Below are positions 60,541 to 64,000 of a DNA stretch of 64,000 nucleotides, one piece after another (the first letter of the stretch is position 1; each line of letters begins with the position of its first letter). The notes beneath the pieces were generated by a model. It was given only the letters and a program-made list of their open reading frames with translations. It ran no database searches and was not told the origin of the DNA. The stretch comes from Rhizomucor pusillus (taxonomy: Eukaryota > Mucoromycota > Mucoromycetes > Mucorales > Lichtheimiaceae), in contig FWWN02000179.1 in the NCBI GenBank assembly GCA_900175165.2, forward strand, positions 33,992 through 97,991, in the 5' to 3' direction. The position numbers and the translations under genes were made by a program.

Positions 60541-62096
60541 CAGGGCTCTCTTTTTATACTTGGTTTTGACAGTAGATCAGCAGCAGACGGAACAGGAGGG
60601 ATAAGAAGAAAGAGTGAGGAATCGGCTGCTCTGCATCCGTCCACTCAAAGACATTGGTATTGTCTATTGAGGCTCCGATGCTTCGAGCTAAAATGGCTAA
60701 AATGACGCTGTTAAGTTACATAAGAATAACAATGCATGGCAGAAAACCGGATATCCCTTGTATCCAAACTCGAAGCGAGAAATAAATCAAGTGCTTTATT
60801 CACTAATCAATGGCAGGATGTTCTTCGTTGCCGATAATGGATCGGTATGTGGTATCGCAGTGGATAACGTAACACAAATAATCATCGGTCCGTTTGCTGA
60901 TACAATGGTGCAGTCTTTGAGTCTTTTGACAAGTCATCACGCAGAATGGAATTTTTTATCTAACATAATTCATACCAGGTTACAGATATGACTATAAAAA
61001 GGCTATTTAGATGGAAATAGAGAGGAAGTACATTGTTGGCTTTGGCGACTAAAGATATTACGCATTGTATCAAGAACAAGGACAAATTACTGCATATAAA
61101 CCAGTAGCTGGAGAATTACTCTAAAACACCTACAGAGCTATTTACCGGAGACAAATAAAAAGCATTTTGTATAGCTTCCTGGCTTGTTAATGAACGACAT
61201 TCGAAAAGATTCTGCCGAAACTGCATTATTATCAATGGGTTTTATTCCACATTACTTCTTCATCATGGTTCAGCATATTTTTGCAGCTATGCAAATGATT
61301 CGAGTGCCTTTAATAACTTAAACGTACATATACACTCTATATGCCTATGTTTGAGCACAATTATGTAGAGTGCACACAAACTATGGGTCACTTGACCGAC
61401 GTATCGACCATGTCATTAGCTTATGACTTTAAATGCTGAGATCTACTTGCAAGAGTTATTTTGTTACTTTCCTTGAAAGATACTACTATCACCACTGAGC
61501 AGTTGCCTTTTTGGATCCTATTTAAAGCCGCTTGGCGAATCCAAGCGAATCCGTCGAATCTCGGGTAGACTTTTTGCTGCAACCACCTAGCCGTATCAAA
61601 GATAAAAGCGTTCAGAAACCAAGTGGTACAGGCTGAGAAGCACTGAATAGTTTCGCTCTATTGTGACGAACATCTCCATTCGAACGATGGAATTTTCTGT
61701 AAGCTATGGTGGCATATACTACATATGTATTTGGACGCAGGTCCAATACACTAGTAAACATCGCGAATGCGGAGTAAGATTCCACATAGCATTCAACTTG
61801 TCTTCTGTTGTAATAGATGAACCCCTTCTCTGATTAATAAGACGATTTCTTTTTCGGCTGCGTCATACGTTTGAATAAAACTGAACACCTGTTGCGTAAA
61901 CAAGGTTGCAACCTTTTCCATGTCAGAATACCCCGTAATCTCCTCGGTGGGAAATCTGTCAAGGCGGGGAGCTTTAGTATCTGGGGAAACCTATAAAAGG
62001 TAATATTTCTTATTTGCATCAAAATGCACCCAATTTCTTCACATCCACGTATCTTTTGTTTATATACATATATATACCTTTGCACTTTGAAAAAAA
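60541..62096. other. Divergent intergenic region
   Basis: About 1.55 kb between the divergent LIM-binding and MFS genes. A 77-codon frame (60758..60991 +) has no known features. TATATA-rich sequence at about 62060..62078 lies 20-40 bases before the MFS start codon and may be part of its core promoter. Confidence 0.45.
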
Positions 62097-63967
62097 ATGA
62101 CACAAGTACACGGAGGCGAGAAGAAACACAATGACGAAAAACTGAAATACGTTGATATCCAATACGTGGAAGATACAGGCGGAGACGTGGAAGAAGGCCC
62201 TGTTGCTGGCAGCAGCGGCCGACTCGATCCTGAAGTCGCAAAGTATGCAGCTAACGAGGTTATTGAAATCGACGAGGAGACGAATAGACGACTGCGACGA
62301 TTGATAGACAGGCGTATTCTGCCTGTCATGGTTGTGACATACTTTTTGCAATCGCTGGACAAAGGCACTCTTTCGTTCTCCTCTATTATGGACATGCCCC
62401 AGGATACCGGTCTCGTAGGGCAGCAGGTAATAAGTCTATATCTTACGCGACTAAGAGAAAAACGCTTTCTTACAAACATATACATACAGTATTCTTGGCT
62501 CACAACATGTATCTACCTCGCCGTACTGGTAGTCGAATACCCTATCAACTGGCTCATCCAGCGTCTACCTCTTGCAAAGTTCTTTGCTTTCAATATCTGT
62601 GCATGGAGCCTCGTCCTCGCTTTTCATGCTCTTTGTCACAACTTTTTGGGACTCATTATTGTGCGTACATTGCTCGGTGCGTTTGAAGCAAGTTGTCAGC
62701 CTATCTTGATGTTCATGTCAAGCATGTGGTACAAACGAAGCGAGCAGCCGATGATAGTCACACTCTGGTTCATGATGAACGGTTTCCAACAGATTGTGGG
62801 AGGTCTGCTTGCTTATGGATTCTCGCACATTGGAAGGGATGGCCCTATCTTGTCGTGGCAAGCGCTGTTCCTGACCTATGGATGCTTCACATTCATGTGG
62901 GGTATCTATGTGCTTCTATTCACGCCTGACAGTCCCATGCGTGCTAAATGCTACAGCGAAGAGGACAAGAAGCTAATGATCGAGCGTGTTCGATCGAACC
63001 AGACTGGTTTGCAAAACAAAAAGTTCCGTATTGAACAGTTTTACGAGGCGCTCAAAGACCCGCAGGTAACTATCACTTGGCACGCAGAACATACCCCGTA
63101 TACTTCGATCAAATACTAATTTAATATGCTTACGATGATGTAGTGCTGGTCATACGCTGCTGTCAACTTTCTCACGGCGTTACCAAATTCTGGTATCGGT
63201 GCCTTTGCAAACCTAATTATCTCTGGCTTTGGCTTTACCGTCTTACAAACTCAACTCTTGGCGATGGTGCTTGGTGCCTACATGATGTTCTGCCTGCTAA
63301 CCTCAACCTATTTGGCAAACCGCTATGGACACACCACGCTTATCATGATGGCCTTCGTGGTACCGTAAGTGTGAGATTCGCCAGTAACTCTGTCATGCTA
63401 CTAAGACTAATTTATTTTATGTACAATAGGTCCATTGTTGGCACTATTGTCCTTATGATTGTATCTAACACAAACACAGCAACTCAAGCGGGCTTGTTGA
63501 TATGCTACTACCTTGTCGTCTCTTTCTGGGGCGCACAAACTCTATCCCTTTCTCTGCTAACCAGAAATGTTGGCGGTCAGACAAAGAAGTCGGTTGCTAC
63601 CGCAATGAACTTTATCTTTTGGGCTGCGGGTAACGCGATTGGTAAGGATAGAGTCAAGCTTTCTACCGAGCTTTGAGAAAAAATTTTCCCGTTATTCTTT
63701 CTGACATGTCAGCATCATCTACCCGTAGGTCCACAGCTATTCCGCTCTCAGGACGCGCCAAGATACTTTTTGGCCTTCGCTGTCCACATTGGATGCTACG
63801 TCGTTTTGATTATCTGGCTGATTTTACTGCGCTTCTACTTTATCTACCAGAACAAAAAGAAGGCTCGATACTTGGAGGAGCACAGAGAGGCCATGGATCA
63901 AAAGGGCATCCACTCTTTTGACGATCTGACAGATCTCCAGAACCCCAACTTCGTATACAGCTACTAG
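62097..63967 (+). CDS. MFS transporter of the Dal5 / anion:cation symporter family
   Basis: Twelve-helix permease; fungal members import allantoate, ureidosuccinate, nicotinate, pantothenate, biotin precursors or dipeptides. Five exons (62097..62426, 62490..63065, 63144..63364, 63430..63641, 63729..63967) give 525 residues. After a charged 70-residue cytosolic head come helices starting with RILPVMVVTYFLQSLDKGTLSF, then VEYPINWLIQRLPLAKFFAF, a RTLLGAFEASCQPILMFMSSMWYKRSEQ block typical of the family, and the central loop TPDSPMRAKCYSEEDK with its conserved Pro-Asp. The second half includes NVGGQTKKSVATAMNFIFWAAGNAIGPQLF. The C-terminal tail is DDLTDLQNPNFVYSY. The substrate cannot be deduced. 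Confidence 0.93.
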
Positions 63968-64000
63968 GATATAACAAGCATACATGTACATTGCTGTCAG

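Overview
The window is nuclear DNA of a filamentous fungus. Genes are split by short introns (about 45-110 bases, GT...AG, with CTAAC/CTAAT-like branch points). Several genes occur only or mainly in fungi: a Chs7-type chitin-synthase export chaperone, a V-ATPase c' (Vma11-type) proteolipid, a Dal5-type permease and a bZIP-DUF3425 factor. Intron style, glutamine-rich tracts and fairly long AT-rich spacers fit an early-diverging lineage such as Mucoromycota. That placement is inference; no rRNA or mitochondrial marker is present. I see no tRNA, rRNA, CRISPR array or intact transposon.

Layout. 0-3.6 kb: 3' end of a septin (+), TIM21 (-) and a hexokinase (-). 4.9-8.7 kb: a PLP aminotransferase (+) and a G-protein alpha subunit (+). 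8.7-14.3 kb is gene-poor and holds a decayed F-box/LRR-like fragment and one secreted, probably GPI-anchored Cys/Ser protein (-). 14.3-18.9 kb: an intronless two-finger GATA-like factor (+) and a bZIP-DUF3425 factor (-). 18.9-22.7 kb is gene-poor with a broken coding remnant. 22.7-29.6 kb: Bro1 (-) and an alpha-arrestin with two PPxY motifs (+). 29.9-36.1 kb: dynactin Arp10 (+) and peroxin Pex6 (+). 38.2-45.8 kb: Chs7, Glo3-type ArfGAP, Sec1 and Vma11, all +. 45.9-60.5 kb, all -: DHX34-type helicase, ER Hsp70 (BiP/Kar2), a TBC RabGAP with coiled-coil tail, the Golgi SNARE Gos1 and an Ldb1/LIM-binding coregulator. 62.1-64.0 kb: a Dal5-family MFS transporter (+).

There is no operon or gene cluster. 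A large share of the genes serve membrane traffic and secretion (Bro1, alpha-arrestin, Arp10, Chs7, Glo3, Sec1, Vma11, BiP, TBC RabGAP, Gos1), but they belong to different steps and I treat the grouping as chance. Exon models were built by hand from splice signals and reading phase; for all complete genes the summed exon lengths are divisible by three. Hand-read coordinates may be off by one or two bases.

The most distinctive signal is a set of very small coding exons (7, 12, 13 and 16 bases), each needed to restore a conserved protein block in SEC1, TIM21 and VMA11. I did not find a convincing new multi-gene system. The best candidates for undescribed biology are the microexons, the two-finger transcription factor, an alternative zinc-finger C terminus of the DHX34-type helicase, and the small Cys-rich surface protein.
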